From: Pseudomonas viridiflava
GTDB taxonomy: Bacteria > Pseudomonadota > Gammaproteobacteria > Pseudomonadales > Pseudomonadaceae
Direction: 5' to 3'
NCBI RefSeq assembly: GCF_900590885.1
Contig: NZ_UUON01000022.1
Location: 283,801-347,800, forward strand
Length of the DNA: 64,000 bases
Shown here: positions 55,703-64,000 of the stretch, piece after piece
How the letters are laid out: every line of letters begins with the position of its first letter
Position numbering within the stretch: position 1 is the first letter of the stretch
Translations under genes and position numbers: made by a program
The notes under the pieces: model-generated
The model's database searches: none
What the model saw: only the letters and a program-made list of their open reading frames with translations
Told to the model about the DNA's origin: nothing

Positions 55703-56179
55703 ATGACCGAAACCCTATTGTTAGAGCGTGCGACACGTTTTGTTTCAGCCTTGCGGCATTGTCAGGTATTGGGTATTGGCGTGCATGACGCCAGCGGGGA
55801 GGGCATCACGCTGGTCCTGCCTTACGCCGCGCATCTGGTGGGCGACCCGACCACCGGCGTAATCCACGGCGGCGCCTTGACCTCCCTGATGGACACCGCC
55901 TGCGGCATGGCCACCCTGTGTGTGCTGCCGGAATTCGAGGTGTGCCCGACCCTCGACCTGCGCATCGACTACATGCATCCCGCCGCGCCGCACAAACCGG
56001 TGTACGGTTTTGCTCAGTGCTATCGCGTGACCACCGATGTGATCTTCACCCGTGGCTTCGCTTACCAGGATGACCCGCAACAGCCCATCGCCCATGTGGT
56101 GGGTACCTTCATGCGCATGGGCAAGCGCCTCAAGGGCGCGCAAGGGCTGGGCAACGCGATCAAGGGAGCGCAGGCATGA
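55703..56179 (+). CDS. PaaI-type hotdog thioesterase (first of a pair)
   Basis: The 158-residue protein is a single hotdog domain: VIHGGALTSLMDTACGMAT carries the HGG...D active-site signature, followed by TLDLRIDYMHPA on the central beta strands. It probably hydrolyses acyl-CoA thioesters. Start ATG 55703 (MTETLLLER) is preferred to an upstream TTG. Its 3' end overlaps a second, different hotdog gene by four bases, so the two may form a heteromer or act on related substrates. Confidence 0.87.
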   Translation: MTETLLLERATRFVSALRHCQVLGIGVHDASGEGITLVLPYAAHLVGDPTTGVIHGGALTSLMDTACGMATLCVLPEFEVCPTLDLRIDYMHPAAPHKPVYGFAQCYRVTTDVIFTRGFAYQDDPQQPIAHVVGTFMRMGKRLKGAQGLGNAIKGAQA

Positions 56180-56628
56180 CGCATCGATTCAAGACCCGGC
56201 TGGAGCAGGCCCACGCACACGGCAACTACGAAGCCCTGCTGGGCCTGATCCCCTATGCCAAACTGATCGGCATCGAATGCACCCGCCTTGGGGATGAGCT
56301 GCTGTTCCGCCTGCCGGCCAGCAAGGACAATATTGGTAACCCCATATTGCCTGCGCTCCACGGCGGGGTGATTGCCGGCTTTATGGAGCTGGCGGCGGCG
56401 CTGCACCTGATGGTCTTTACCGGCGGGCCGGGCGTGCCGAAAATCATCGACTTCTCCCTCGATTACCTGCGCGCCGGGCAGTTTCGCGACACCTTCGCCA
56501 CCTGCCAGGTGTGGCGTCAGGGACGACGGGTGGCGAATGTGGCGATCACAGCGTGGCAGAGCACCCCGGCCGAACCGATCGCCACCGCCCGCGCGCATTT
56601 CAAGATCGAGGAAACAGCTCGCCCTTGA
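56176..56628 (+). CDS. PaaI-type hotdog thioesterase (second of a pair)
   Basis: This 150-residue hotdog protein has ALHGGVIAGFMELAAALHL, in which the usual Asp of the first gene is replaced by Glu, and KIIDFSLDYLRAG. It is coupled to the first thioesterase by an ATGA overlap. The sigma-32-type promoter of htpG overlaps its last codons and stop. Confidence 0.86.
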   Translation: MTHRFKTRLEQAHAHGNYEALLGLIPYAKLIGIECTRLGDELLFRLPASKDNIGNPILPALHGGVIAGFMELAAALHLMVFTGGPGVPKIIDFSLDYLRAGQFRDTFATCQVWRQGRRVANVAITAWQSTPAEPIATARAHFKIEETARP

Positions 56629-56650
56629 AATCCTGGTCTTAGCCCCCAAC
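56624..56650 (+). promoter_or_regulatory. Sigma-32 (RpoH) heat-shock promoter of htpG
   Basis: CTTGAAA (56624-56630), preceded by GCTCGCC, matches the sigma-32 -35 consensus almost completely. After 12 bp follows CCCCCAAC (56643-56650), close to the CCCCAT-type -10. The -35 overlaps the stop codon of the thioesterase gene and the promoter is about 68 bp before the htpG ATG. Confidence 0.8.
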
Positions 56651-56717
56651 TTTGATGACAACCCGCCGCCAACCCTCAAGGGCGCGGCCACTGCCATCCA
56701 ATTGGAGTTTGATGACC

Positions 56718-58622
56718 ATGAGTGTGGAAACTCAAAAGGAAACCCTGGGCTTCCAGACCGAGGTGAAGCAACTGCTGCACCTCATGATCCATTCGCTGTA
56801 TTCCAACAAGGAAATCTTCCTTCGCGAATTGATCTCGAACGCCTCTGACGCTGTCGACAAATTACGTTTCGAAGCCCTGTCCAAGCCTGAGTTGCTGGAA
56901 GGTGGCGCCGAACTGAAAATCCGCGTGAGCTTCGACAAGGACGCCAAGACCGTCACCCTCGAAGACAACGGTATCGGCATGAGCCGTGAAGACGCGATCA
57001 CCCACCTGGGTACCATCGCCAAATCCGGCACCGCAGATTTCATGAAAAATCTGTCGGGCGACCAGAAGAAAGATTCGCACCTGATCGGCCAGTTCGGCGT
57101 GGGCTTCTACTCGGCCTTCATCGTTGCCGACCAGGTTGAAGTGTTCAGCCGTCGTGCCGGCCTAGCGGCTGGCGAAGGCGTGCACTGGTCGTCCAAAGGT
57201 GAGGGCGAATTTGAAATCGCCACCATCGACAAGGCCGACCGTGGCACCCGCATCGTGCTGCACCTCAAAGACGGCGAAGACGAATTCGCCGATGGCTGGC
57301 GCCTGCGCAACATCATCAAGAAGTACTCCGACCACATCGCGCTGCCGATCGAACTGCCGAAAGAACAGGCAGCCGCCGAAGGCGAAGAGAAGCCTGCCCA
57401 GGAATGGGAAGTGGTCAACCGCGCCAGTGCTCTGTGGACCCGTCCTCGCACCGAGGTGAAGGACGAGGAATACCAGGAGTTCTACAAGCACATCGCCCAC
57501 GACTACGAAAACCCGCTGAGCTGGAGCCACAACAAGGTCGAAGGCAAGCTGGAATACAGCTCGCTGCTCTACGTACCGGCCCGTGCTCCGTTCGACCTGT
57601 ACCAGCGTGAAGCGCCGAAAGGCCTCAAGCTCTACGTGCAGCGCGTGTTCGTGATGGACCAGGCAGAATCCTTCCTGCCGCTGTACCTGCGCTTCATCAA
57701 GGGTGTGGTCGACTCCAATGATTTGTCGTTGAACGTGTCGCGGGAAATCCTGCAGAAAGACCCGATCATCGACTCCATGAAGTCGGCGCTGACCAAGCGC
57801 GTACTCGACATGCTGGAAAAACTGGCGAAGAACGAGCCTGAGCAATACAAGGGCTTCTGGAAAAACTTCGGCCAGGTCATGAAAGAAGGCCCGGCAGAAG
57901 ATTTCGCCAACAAGGAAAAAATCGCCGGCCTGCTGCGTTTTGCGTCCACCAACGGTGACGACGGCGAGCAGAACGTGTCCCTGGCCGAGTACCTGGCACG
58001 CGCCAAGGAAGGTCAGGACAAGATCTACTACCTGACCGGCGAAACCTACGCCCAGGTCAAGAACAGCCCGCACCTGGAAGTCTTCCGCAAGAAAGGCATC
58101 GAAGTGCTGCTGCTGACCGACCGTATCGATGAGTGGCTGATGAGCTACCTCAGCGAGTTCGACGGCAAGACCTTCGTCGACGTGGCCCGTGGTGACCTGG
58201 ACCTGGGTAACCTGGACTCCGAAGAAGAGAAGAAGGAAGCCGAAGAAGTCGCCAAGGCCAAAGAAGGCCTGGTTGAGCGGATCAAGACCGCCTTGGGCGA
58301 TGCCGTCAGCGAAGTGCGGGTTTCCCACCGCCTGACCGATTCCCCAGCGATCCTGGCCATCGGCGAGCAGGACCTCGGCATGCAGATGCGTCAGATCCTC
58401 GAAGCCAGCGGCCAGAAGGTTCCGGATTCCAAGCCGATCTTTGAATTCAACCCGGCTCACCCGCTGATCGAGAAACTCGACGGCGAGCAGAGCGAAGAGC
58501 GCTTTGGCGACCTGTCGCACATCCTCTTCGACCAGGCGGCCCTGGCCGCCGGCGACAGCCTGAAAGATCCGGCCGCCTATGTGCGCCGCCTCAACAAGCT
58601 GTTGGTTGAACTGTCGGTCTGA
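56718..58622 (+). CDS. htpG: Molecular chaperone HtpG (Hsp90)
   Basis: HtpG is the bacterial Hsp90 ATPase. The 634-residue product has the N-terminal GHKL ATP-binding domain ([47 protein letters not shown]), a middle domain with [16 protein letters not shown] and a C-terminal dimerisation domain. ATG 56718 ([13 protein letters not shown]) is chosen by homology; another ATG lies six bases upstream. Heat-shock induction is indicated by the promoter at 56624-56650. A terminator follows. Confidence 0.98.
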   Translation: MSVETQKETLGFQTEVKQLLHLMIHSLYSNKEIFLRELISNASDAVDKLRFEALSKPELLEGGAELKIRVSFDKDAKTVTLEDNGIGMSREDAITHLGTIAKSGTADFMKNLSGDQKKDSHLIGQFGVGFYSAFIVADQVEVFSRRAGLAAGEGVHWSSKGEGEFEIATIDKADRGTRIVLHLKDGEDEFADGWRLRNIIKKYSDHIALPIELPKEQAAAEGEEKPAQEWEVVNRASALWTRPRTEVKDEEYQEFYKHIAHDYENPLSWSHNKVEGKLEYSSLLYVPARAPFDLYQREAPKGLKLYVQRVFVMDQAESFLPLYLRFIKGVVDSNDLSLNVSREILQKDPIIDSMKSALTKRVLDMLEKLAKNEPEQYKGFWKNFGQVMKEGPAEDFANKEKIAGLLRFASTNGDDGEQNVSLAEYLARAKEGQDKIYYLTGETYAQVKNSPHLEVFRKKGIEVLLLTDRIDEWLMSYLSEFDGKTFVDVARGDLDLGNLDSEEEKKEAEEVAKAKEGLVERIKTALGDAVSEVRVSHRLTDSPAILAIGEQDLGMQMRQILEASGQKVPDSKPIFEFNPAHPLIEKLDGEQSEERFGDLSHILFDQAALAAGDSLKDPAAYVRRLNKLLVELSV

Positions 58623-58633
58623 CACCGTTGTAG

Positions 58634-58660
58634 AAAAACCCGCTTCGGCGGGTTTTTTCG
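58634..58660 (+). terminator. Terminator after htpG
   Basis: AAAACCCGC - TTCG - GCGGGTTTTTT, a compact stem with UUCG loop and T-run, 12 bp after the htpG stop. Confidence 0.95.
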
Positions 58661-58685
58661 TTCTAGTGCACCTCAACTGGAGTAA

Positions 58686-59417
58686 ATGATGAGCCAAGTC
58701 ACTGTGCGTTCCGTGGTCTATCAGATTGATGGCCAGTCTTATGAGAGCCGTCTGGCGTTCGATGCCAGCCACCAGGGCCCGCTGCCGGGCCTGCTGATGG
58801 CGCCGAACTGGATGGGTGTGAGTGCCGGCGCTGAAGAAATCGCCAAGAGCGTGGCCAGCAAAGGCTACGTGGTACTGATCGCCGACCTGTACGGGCAGAG
58901 CGTGCGCCCGTCGAATGGCGATGAAGCCGGCGCGGCGATGATGCCGTTGAAGAATGACCGCGCGTTGCTGAACAAGCGCATGCACGCGGCCTTTGAGCAG
59001 CTGCAAGGCCAGACCGAAGCCGCGGTGGATACCTCGAAGCTGGCGACCTTCGGCTTTTGCTTCGGCGGTTGCTGCTCCCTGGAGCTGGCCCGTACCGGCG
59101 CGCCGCTGAAGGCCGCCGTATCGTTCCACGGCACCCTCGACACGCCGAACCCGGCCGACGCCAAAAACATCAAGGGTTCAGTGCTGGTGCTGCATGGCGC
59201 GTCCGACCCGCTGGTGCCGAGCGAGCAACTGCCGGCCTTTGAAGCGGAAATGAACGCAGCCGGTGTGGATTGGCAATTGCTTAGCTACGGTGGCGCGGTG
59301 CATTCCTTTACCGACCCGCACGCCAATGTGCCGGGCAAGATGATGTACGACGCGAAGACCGCCAAGCGGGCGTTCCAGTCGATGTATAATTTGTTGGATG
59401 AAGTGTTCAAGGGCTGA
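58686..59417 (+). CDS. Dienelactone hydrolase family protein
   Basis: The 243-residue cytosolic alpha/beta hydrolase has a cysteine nucleophile in FGFCFGGCCSLEL, a catalytic Asp in GASDPLVPSEQL and His in GGAVHSFTDP, the Cys-Asp-His triad of dienelactone hydrolases. The substrate is unknown; no aromatic degradation genes are nearby. ATG at 58686 or 58689 with GGAGTA upstream. Confidence 0.92.
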   Translation: MMSQVTVRSVVYQIDGQSYESRLAFDASHQGPLPGLLMAPNWMGVSAGAEEIAKSVASKGYVVLIADLYGQSVRPSNGDEAGAAMMPLKNDRALLNKRMHAAFEQLQGQTEAAVDTSKLATFGFCFGGCCSLELARTGAPLKAAVSFHGTLDTPNPADAKNIKGSVLVLHGASDPLVPSEQLPAFEAEMNAAGVDWQLLSYGGAVHSFTDPHANVPGKMMYDAKTAKRAFQSMYNLLDEVFKG

Positions 59418-59440
59418 TTATTCAGCGCCTGGCAGGGCCC

Positions 59441-59530
59441 TATCGGGGGCAAGCCCCCTCCCACACTTGATTGGTGTACACAGTCAAATGTGGGAGGGGC
59501 GGTGCGACGATTCGACTTGCCCCCGATAGC
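59441..59530. repeat. REP doublet with an interrupted right copy
   Basis: Left copy TATCGGGGGCAAGCCCCC is normal. The right copy reads GTGGGAGGGGC, then 15 extra bases (GGTGCGACGATTCGA), then CTTGCCCCCGATAGC. The insert would enlarge the loop of the hairpin. The end of the element touches the TAG stop of the pirin gene. Confidence 0.85.
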
Positions 59531-60396
59531 TATCTCACCGGCAACTCAATTCTCTCTGATTCCCCCGGCACTGTAGGCCAATCCCCAGCCGCCCACCGCT
59601 GCCTGGCCTGTTCAATCAACGCCGGATCACTCGCCACAAAATTCCAGTTGATCCGCCGCGGCCCATCCAGCGCCGCACCGCCAAACACCACCAGGTGGCA
59701 ATCCGTCTCGGCAAACAGCGTCATTTCCTCACCCTGCGGCAATACCACCAGGCTGTGCACCTCCAGTGCCTCGCCGTCCAATTGCGCCTCACCCTCCAGC
59801 ACATACACCGCGCGCTCCTCATGCTCATCCGGGATCAGCAGGGTCGTGGCCGCCTGCATCTGCACCTCGGCATACAGCGTGGGCGACAGCACCGGCACCG
59901 GCGACTTGAGGCAGAACCCGCTGCCGGCGATCAGTCGAATCTGCACGCCCAGGTTGTCGCTCACCGGCAGGCTTGCCGCCGGGTGATGGCTGTAGTGGCC
60001 GGGCCCGGTTTCGTGGTCCTTGGGCGACGCCAGCCACACTTGCAGGCCATGCAGGCTGAAACCGCTGGCCTTCACCGCGTCGGGGGTGCGCTCGACGTGG
60101 GCAATCGCGCTGCCGGCAGTCATCCAGCTCACATCGCCGGCCTGCACCACCTGGTCCGAGCCGAGGCTGTCCTTGTGCTGCAACACGCCTTCGAACAGGT
60201 AGGTGAGGGTGGACAGGCCGATATGCGGGTGCTGGCGGATATTCATGCCGCTGCCCGGCGCATAGCGGGTGTGCAACATATGGTCGAAAAACACGAAGGG
60301 CCCGACGCTGCGGCATTCGCGCGAGGGCAGCGGGCGCAGGATCGGCTGGCCTTCGACATCTTCCGGGCGGGGGCGGATCACGGTGAAGGTGGTCAT
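59530..60396 (-). CDS. Pirin family protein
   Basis: The 288-residue bicupin protein has the pirin N-terminal domain with metal ligands in GMNIRQHPHIGLSTLTYLFEG and an additional His/Glu in SAIAHVERTP, and a C-terminal cupin (ERAVYVLEGEAQLDG). Some pirins have quercetinase activity or modulate pyruvate metabolism; the role here is unknown. The stop codon overlaps the edge of a REP element. Start 60396 ATG. Confidence 0.92.
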   Translation of the reverse strand: MTTFTVIRPRPEDVEGQPILRPLPSRECRSVGPFVFFDHMLHTRYAPGSGMNIRQHPHIGLSTLTYLFEGVLQHKDSLGSDQVVQAGDVSWMTAGSAIAHVERTPDAVKASGFSLHGLQVWLASPKDHETGPGHYSHHPAASLPVSDNLGVQIRLIAGSGFCLKSPVPVLSPTLYAEVQMQAATTLLIPDEHEERAVYVLEGEAQLDGEALEVHSLVVLPQGEEMTLFAETDCHLVVFGGAALDGPRRINWNFVASDPALIEQARQRWAAGDWPTVPGESERIELPVR

Positions 60397-60460
60397 GGTG
60401 CATCCCAGTCTGAGCGGGTTGGATGCTGCTGAGCATAACCCGCTCGACGGGAGGTTGCCG

Positions 60461-60877
60461 CTATTGGCTGAAAGCGCCTTCGGAGAGTGTGGTCTCGATG
60501 CTGATGTCGGCGGTGGTCATCAGTTTATGCACCGGGCATTTATCGGCCACGCGGTGCAGCTCATCGCGCTGTGCGTCGGTGAGCACACCCTTGAAGGTCA
60601 GCTTGACGCTGAGTTTGTAGTTGCCCTTTTGCTCTTCGGTGGCGTCGTGGGTCACTTCCACCGTGACGCCGGTGAGCGGGATGTCTTTTTTCTGCGCGTA
60701 CAGTTTGACCGTCAGTGCTTTGCACGACGCCAGCGCAGCATCGAAGTAATCGTGGGGGGAGGGCGCCGAGTCGTCGCCGCCCAGGCTCTTGGGCAGGTCG
60801 GTAAACAGCTCGTGATTATTGATATTGACGCTGTGGCGGAAGTTTTCAGCGTTCAGTGTATTCACGGTAACAGGCAT
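60461..60877 (-). CDS. OsmC/Ohr family protein
   Basis: The 138-residue protein has an OsmC fold with the two redox cysteines in ALASCKALTVKLYA and DKCPVHKLM. These proteins reduce organic peroxides or handle sulfur compounds. The ATG at 60877 is preferred to a GTG at 60889. It is divergent from the amidohydrolase gene. Confidence 0.9.
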   Translation of the reverse strand: MPVTVNTLNAENFRHSVNINNHELFTDLPKSLGGDDSAPSPHDYFDAALASCKALTVKLYAQKKDIPLTGVTVEVTHDATEEQKGNYKLSVKLTFKGVLTDAQRDELHRVADKCPVHKLMTTADISIETTLSEGAFSQ

Positions 60878-61017
60878 GGCGAACCTCACAGGATGGCAGG
60901 ATGAAGGTCATGCAGTTATAGAGCATGCTGGCACATGGGTGTTCCGTGTTTTTTACCGGTGAACCCGTTTGCGTCGCGCAAGGTCTACCGGTATTCGCCC
61001 CCCAATGAGAATGCACT

Positions 61018-62040
61018 GTGCCCTGGACCCGCCTGAGTTTGGCCCTGATGCTCACCGCCGCCAGCCTTGCTGCACAGGCGCGCGACTATGCCTACAGCGA
61101 CGCGCACCTGCATTACGTGGATTTTTTCCAGGAAACCGCAGGCATGGACAAATTGCTCAAGGCCATGGCCGACAATCGCATCGAGCATGTGATGATTTCC
61201 GGCATCCCCGTGGCCAAGAAATGGCACGAAGACGAACCCAAGCGCCCGCGCTACTACGCCGGTGACGATGCCGATGCCTATTGGTACAGCGCCACTGACG
61301 TGATCGTCGCCGCTGCGGTGAATAAACTCACGCCCGAGCAGCGCCAGCACTTTCATCCGTTTCTGTCCGGCTTCAACCCCAACGACAAGAACTCCGCCGC
61401 CCATATCCAGCGCATGCTCGACCTCAATCCCGGGTTGTGGCAAGGCATCGGCGAAGTGTTCACCCGCCATGACGACCTCACGGCCCTGACCGCCGGTGAC
61501 ACGCCGCGCGCCAACAACGAGGCCATGACGCGCATCTATCACCTGGCTGCCGAAAATGACCTGCCGGTGATGCTGCATTCCAATATCACCTCCAAGCGCG
61601 AGCGCAACCCGCTGTACCTGGCCGAGGTGGAAGAGCCGCTGCGCAACCATCCGCACACGCGCTTTATCTGGGCGCATGCCGGTACCAGCAAGGAGATCCA
61701 TCGCCATCAGGTGCAGATGGACTTTTTACTGCCCACCTTGAACCGCATGCTGGAGGCCTACCCCAACCTGTACATCGACCTGTCCTGGAGCATGCTCACG
61801 CCCTACTTGCTGGATGAGACGGGCAAGCCCCGGGCGGAGTGGGTAAAGCTGGTAGAGCGCTTCCCGGAGCGCTTTATGCTCGGCTCGGACGTCGTAGGGC
61901 GTTTCAACAAATTGGGTAAGGAGATGCATCGCTTTGAACCGTTCCTCGACGCGCTGCCCGAGGATGTGGCCCACAAGGTCGCGCGGGACAACTTCCTGGC
62001 GATCCTGCCCAAGGCGCCTCGCGATTTGGGCGCGCGTTGA
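61018..62040 (+). CDS. Exported amidohydrolase (amidohydrolase 2 family)
   Basis: The 340-residue product begins at GTG 61018 with a signal peptide (LALMLTAASLAAQA-RDYAY). The mature part is a metal-dependent TIM barrel: YSDAHLHYVDFF has the HxH metal pair, VMLHSNITS and FIWAHAGTSKE give further histidines, and MLGSDVVGRF supplies the catalytic Asp. Periplasmic location is unusual for this family, and the substrate is unknown. Confidence 0.87.
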   Translation: MPWTRLSLALMLTAASLAAQARDYAYSDAHLHYVDFFQETAGMDKLLKAMADNRIEHVMISGIPVAKKWHEDEPKRPRYYAGDDADAYWYSATDVIVAAAVNKLTPEQRQHFHPFLSGFNPNDKNSAAHIQRMLDLNPGLWQGIGEVFTRHDDLTALTAGDTPRANNEAMTRIYHLAAENDLPVMLHSNITSKRERNPLYLAEVEEPLRNHPHTRFIWAHAGTSKEIHRHQVQMDFLLPTLNRMLEAYPNLYIDLSWSMLTPYLLDETGKPRAEWVKLVERFPERFMLGSDVVGRFNKLGKEMHRFEPFLDALPEDVAHKVARDNFLAILPKAPRDLGAR

Positions 62041-62137
62041 TATCGCGTTTTGGTCTTACGCAAATCGGCTAGCGCGCCGATAACTTTCAGGAGACCGGCT
62101 GCAGGTGGATGCAGCGCTTTTGGAAGGAACCTGTGTA

Positions 62138-63763
62138 ATGAGTATTCGTAGTTTGAATATCGCCCCGCGCGCTGGCCTGGGCTTTGGTGTGCTGGCGTTG
62201 CTGGTGTTTGCGCTGGGCGGCTTTGCCCTGTTGCAGATGGCCAATATGCGCCAGCAGTCGGACCAGGTAGAGAACAACTGGCTGCCCAGCGTGATGGCGG
62301 TGGGGGAGATGAGCCAGGACCTGCTGCGGGTGCGCGCGTTGACCTTGCGCCTGCTGCTCAACCGCGAGCCCCAGGCGCTGGCGCAGAACGAACAGAAACT
62401 CAGCGACCTGAAAAGTGGCCTGCACCACGCGCAGACGCTGTACGAAGCGCTGATCGTGCTGCCCGAGGAGCGCACGCTGTTTGATCGCTTCAAGGCTCAG
62501 GAGCAGCAATACCTGCAACGCCAAGAGCAGGTCATGGGCTTTTCCAAGGCCAACCAGCTCGACGGTGCCACCCGCGTGGTCAACGGCGAGATGAATCAAC
62601 TGGCCGATGAAATGGCTGTCACGTTGCGCGAGCTGGTCAACCTCAACAAAGCCAATGCCAACCAGGCGGCGAGCCTGGCGCAAAACGTATTCAGCCAGTC
62701 GCGCAGTTGGGTGGCGGGCATGATTGTGCTCACGGCGTTGATCACCATCGCCCTGGCAGTATGGCTGACCCGCAGCATCGTGCTGCCGCTGGCGCAGTCG
62801 TTGAAATTGGCCCAGGGCGTCGCCAGTGGCGATCTCACCGGTGAGATCAGCGTCACCGGCAACGACGAGCCGGCGCGCTTGCAGCAGGCGCTCAAGGGCA
62901 TGCAGGAGAACCTGCGCGATACCATCCGGCGTATTTCCGAGTCATCGAACCAGTTGGCGTCGGCCTCCGAGGAACTCAGTTGCGTGACCGAGGACGCCAC
63001 GCGCGGCTTGCACCAGCAGAACCAGGAAATCGAACAGGCCGCCACGGCGGTCAACCAGATGACGGCGGCGGTGGAAGAGGTGGCGAGCAACGCAGTGGCT
63101 ACTTCCCAGGCGTCCCGCGAGTCTGACCGCATTGCCCAGCGTGGGCGTGAGCAGGTGCACCAGACGGTGGAGTCCATCGAGGCCCTGGCTGGCGATGTGA
63201 CGGCCAATGCCACGCAGGTTGGTGACCTGGCGCAGAAGGTCTACGGCATCAGCAAGGTGCTGGATGTGATTCGTTCGATTGCCGAACAGACCAACCTGCT
63301 GGCGCTGAATGCCGCCATCGAAGCGGCGCGTGCCGGGGATGCCGGGCGCGGTTTTGCGGTGGTGGCCGATGAGGTGCGCGCGTTGGCACATCGCACGCAG
63401 CAGTCGACTCAGGAGATCGAGCAGATGATCAGTGGGATTCAGCAGGGCACTGATCAGGCGGTCAGTTCGATGCAGCAGAGCAACACCCGGGCGCGTTCGA
63501 CCCTGGATATCGCCAGGTCGGCGGGGATGGCGCTGGAGGAGATTGCGTCGGCGTTTACCTTGATCAACGAGCGCAACCTGGTGATTGCCAGTGCCTCGGA
63601 GCAGCAGGCGGCGGTGGCGCGGGAGGTGGATCGCAACTTGATGAATATTCGTGATTTGGCGCATCAGACGGCTACTGGGGCGAATCAGACGAGTGCGGCG
63701 AGCCAGGAGTTGTCGCGGCTGGCGGTGGATTTGAATTCGATGGTGGGGCGGTTTTCGGTGTAG
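62138..63763 (+). CDS. Methyl-accepting chemotaxis protein
   Basis: The 541-residue transducer has an N-terminal membrane helix ([19 protein letters not shown]), a periplasmic four-helix-bundle ligand domain, a second membrane helix ([19 protein letters not shown]), a HAMP domain, and a long cytoplasmic coiled coil whose tip [18 protein letters not shown] is the CheA/CheW contact. It lacks a C-terminal CheR-docking pentapeptide. Start ATG 62138 (MSIRSLN). Ligand unknown. Confidence 0.94.
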   Translation: MSIRSLNIAPRAGLGFGVLALLVFALGGFALLQMANMRQQSDQVENNWLPSVMAVGEMSQDLLRVRALTLRLLLNREPQALAQNEQKLSDLKSGLHHAQTLYEALIVLPEERTLFDRFKAQEQQYLQRQEQVMGFSKANQLDGATRVVNGEMNQLADEMAVTLRELVNLNKANANQAASLAQNVFSQSRSWVAGMIVLTALITIALAVWLTRSIVLPLAQSLKLAQGVASGDLTGEISVTGNDEPARLQQALKGMQENLRDTIRRISESSNQLASASEELSCVTEDATRGLHQQNQEIEQAATAVNQMTAAVEEVASNAVATSQASRESDRIAQRGREQVHQTVESIEALAGDVTANATQVGDLAQKVYGISKVLDVIRSIAEQTNLLALNAAIEAARAGDAGRGFAVVADEVRALAHRTQQSTQEIEQMISGIQQGTDQAVSSMQQSNTRARSTLDIARSAGMALEEIASAFTLINERNLVIASASEQQAAVAREVDRNLMNIRDLAHQTATGANQTSAASQELSRLAVDLNSMVGRFSV

Positions 63764-63778
63764 GGAGGGGGGGAGTAC

Positions 63779-64000
63779 ATATCCGTTATTTGGGTAACGG
63801 CTGAGTATGGTTCCGCTCTTACAGCGGGTCACTTTTGGAAGAGCGCCAAAAGTAACCAAAAACGCTTCGCCCCACCACTCGGTACCTCGCCTAGGCTCGG
63901 TATGCCCGTAATCCGACAGTGATGTGGGGGGCCGCCGCCACGCGCCATCCATGGCGCGGGGCGGCTAAACCGGCATCCCTGCCGGTTTACCCCCCACATC
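63779..64000. repeat. Complex palindromic intergenic repeat at the window end
   Basis: The region contains a series of inverted repeats: CCGTTA/TAACGG (63783-63800), ACTTTTGG/CCAAAAGT (63831-63853), CGCGCCAT-CC-ATGGCGCG (63941-63958) and AAACCGGCA/TGCCGGTTT (63967-63988). The last two are enclosed by outer arms GATGTGGGGGG (63921-63931) and CCCCCCACATC (63990-64000). The block AGCGGGTCACTTTTGGAAGA resembles a dispersed intergenic repeat I know from many Pseudomonas genomes. No gene is supported in it. Confidence 0.7.

Overview
The window looks like a chromosomal segment of a fluorescent-group Pseudomonas. The evidence is high-GC coding with few gaps, the citrate synthase / sdhCDAB / sucAB-lpdG-sucCD gene order, the protein sequences, and about a dozen copies of the GGGGGCTTGCCCCC-type REP palindrome that is abundant in P. 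fluorescens relatives. No tRNA, rRNA, CRISPR array, transposase or phage gene was seen.

Layout. 1-492 is the 3' end of a histidine phosphatase gene. 527-11045 is a complete C-P lyase (phosphonate utilisation) cluster, phnCDEFGHIJKLMNP without phnO, headed by an array of Pho-box half-sites in 11-bp register. 11375-14110 encodes a serralysin-type metalloprotease with three copies of its C-terminal beta-roll module, interrupted in the third by an in-frame TAA. 14101-16207 holds a divergent ArsR-type regulator / cytochrome P450 pair and the remnant of a LysR gene. A hicAB toxin-antitoxin pair, an MFS exporter, a periplasmic DUF5666 protein, an orphan sulfate-binding protein, and a potassium channel plus urea transporter follow up to 21922.

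22024-28452 is a minus-strand operon for glyoxylate assimilation (gcl-hyi-glxR-ttuD-pyk). It carries two glyoxylate through tartronate semialdehyde and glycerate towards pyruvate. It is divergent from a GlcG/HbpS-like gene, and the shared promoter region has two identical TTGTATACAA palindromes. 29285-37045 is ordinary accessory and envelope content: TetR regulator, DUF808 and DUF805 membrane proteins, mlaA with an overlapping alpha/beta hydrolase, a GH17-type membrane enzyme and an OpuAC-type binding protein. 37241-39207 is the DUF485/actP acetate uptake pair.

39460-52493 is the central TCA block: gltA on the minus strand and sdhCDAB-sucAB-lpdG-sucCD on the plus strand, with recognisable sigma-70 promoters for both in the 364-bp gap. 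sdhC has a seven-A tract that puts its well-placed GTG out of frame with the body of the gene. The remainder has brnQ, a DUF599 protein, a small lipoprotein, two overlapping hotdog thioesterases, htpG with a strong sigma-32-type promoter, a dienelactone hydrolase, pirin, OsmC, an exported amidohydrolase and a methyl-accepting chemotaxis protein. The window ends in a nested palindromic intergenic repeat.

No wholly new multi-gene system is evident. The most unusual items are the triplicated and interrupted serralysin, the P450 with a non-canonical oxygen-activation motif beside its ArsR regulator, the phased Pho-box array, the candidate PhnF self-operator and the two orientations of the REP doublets.
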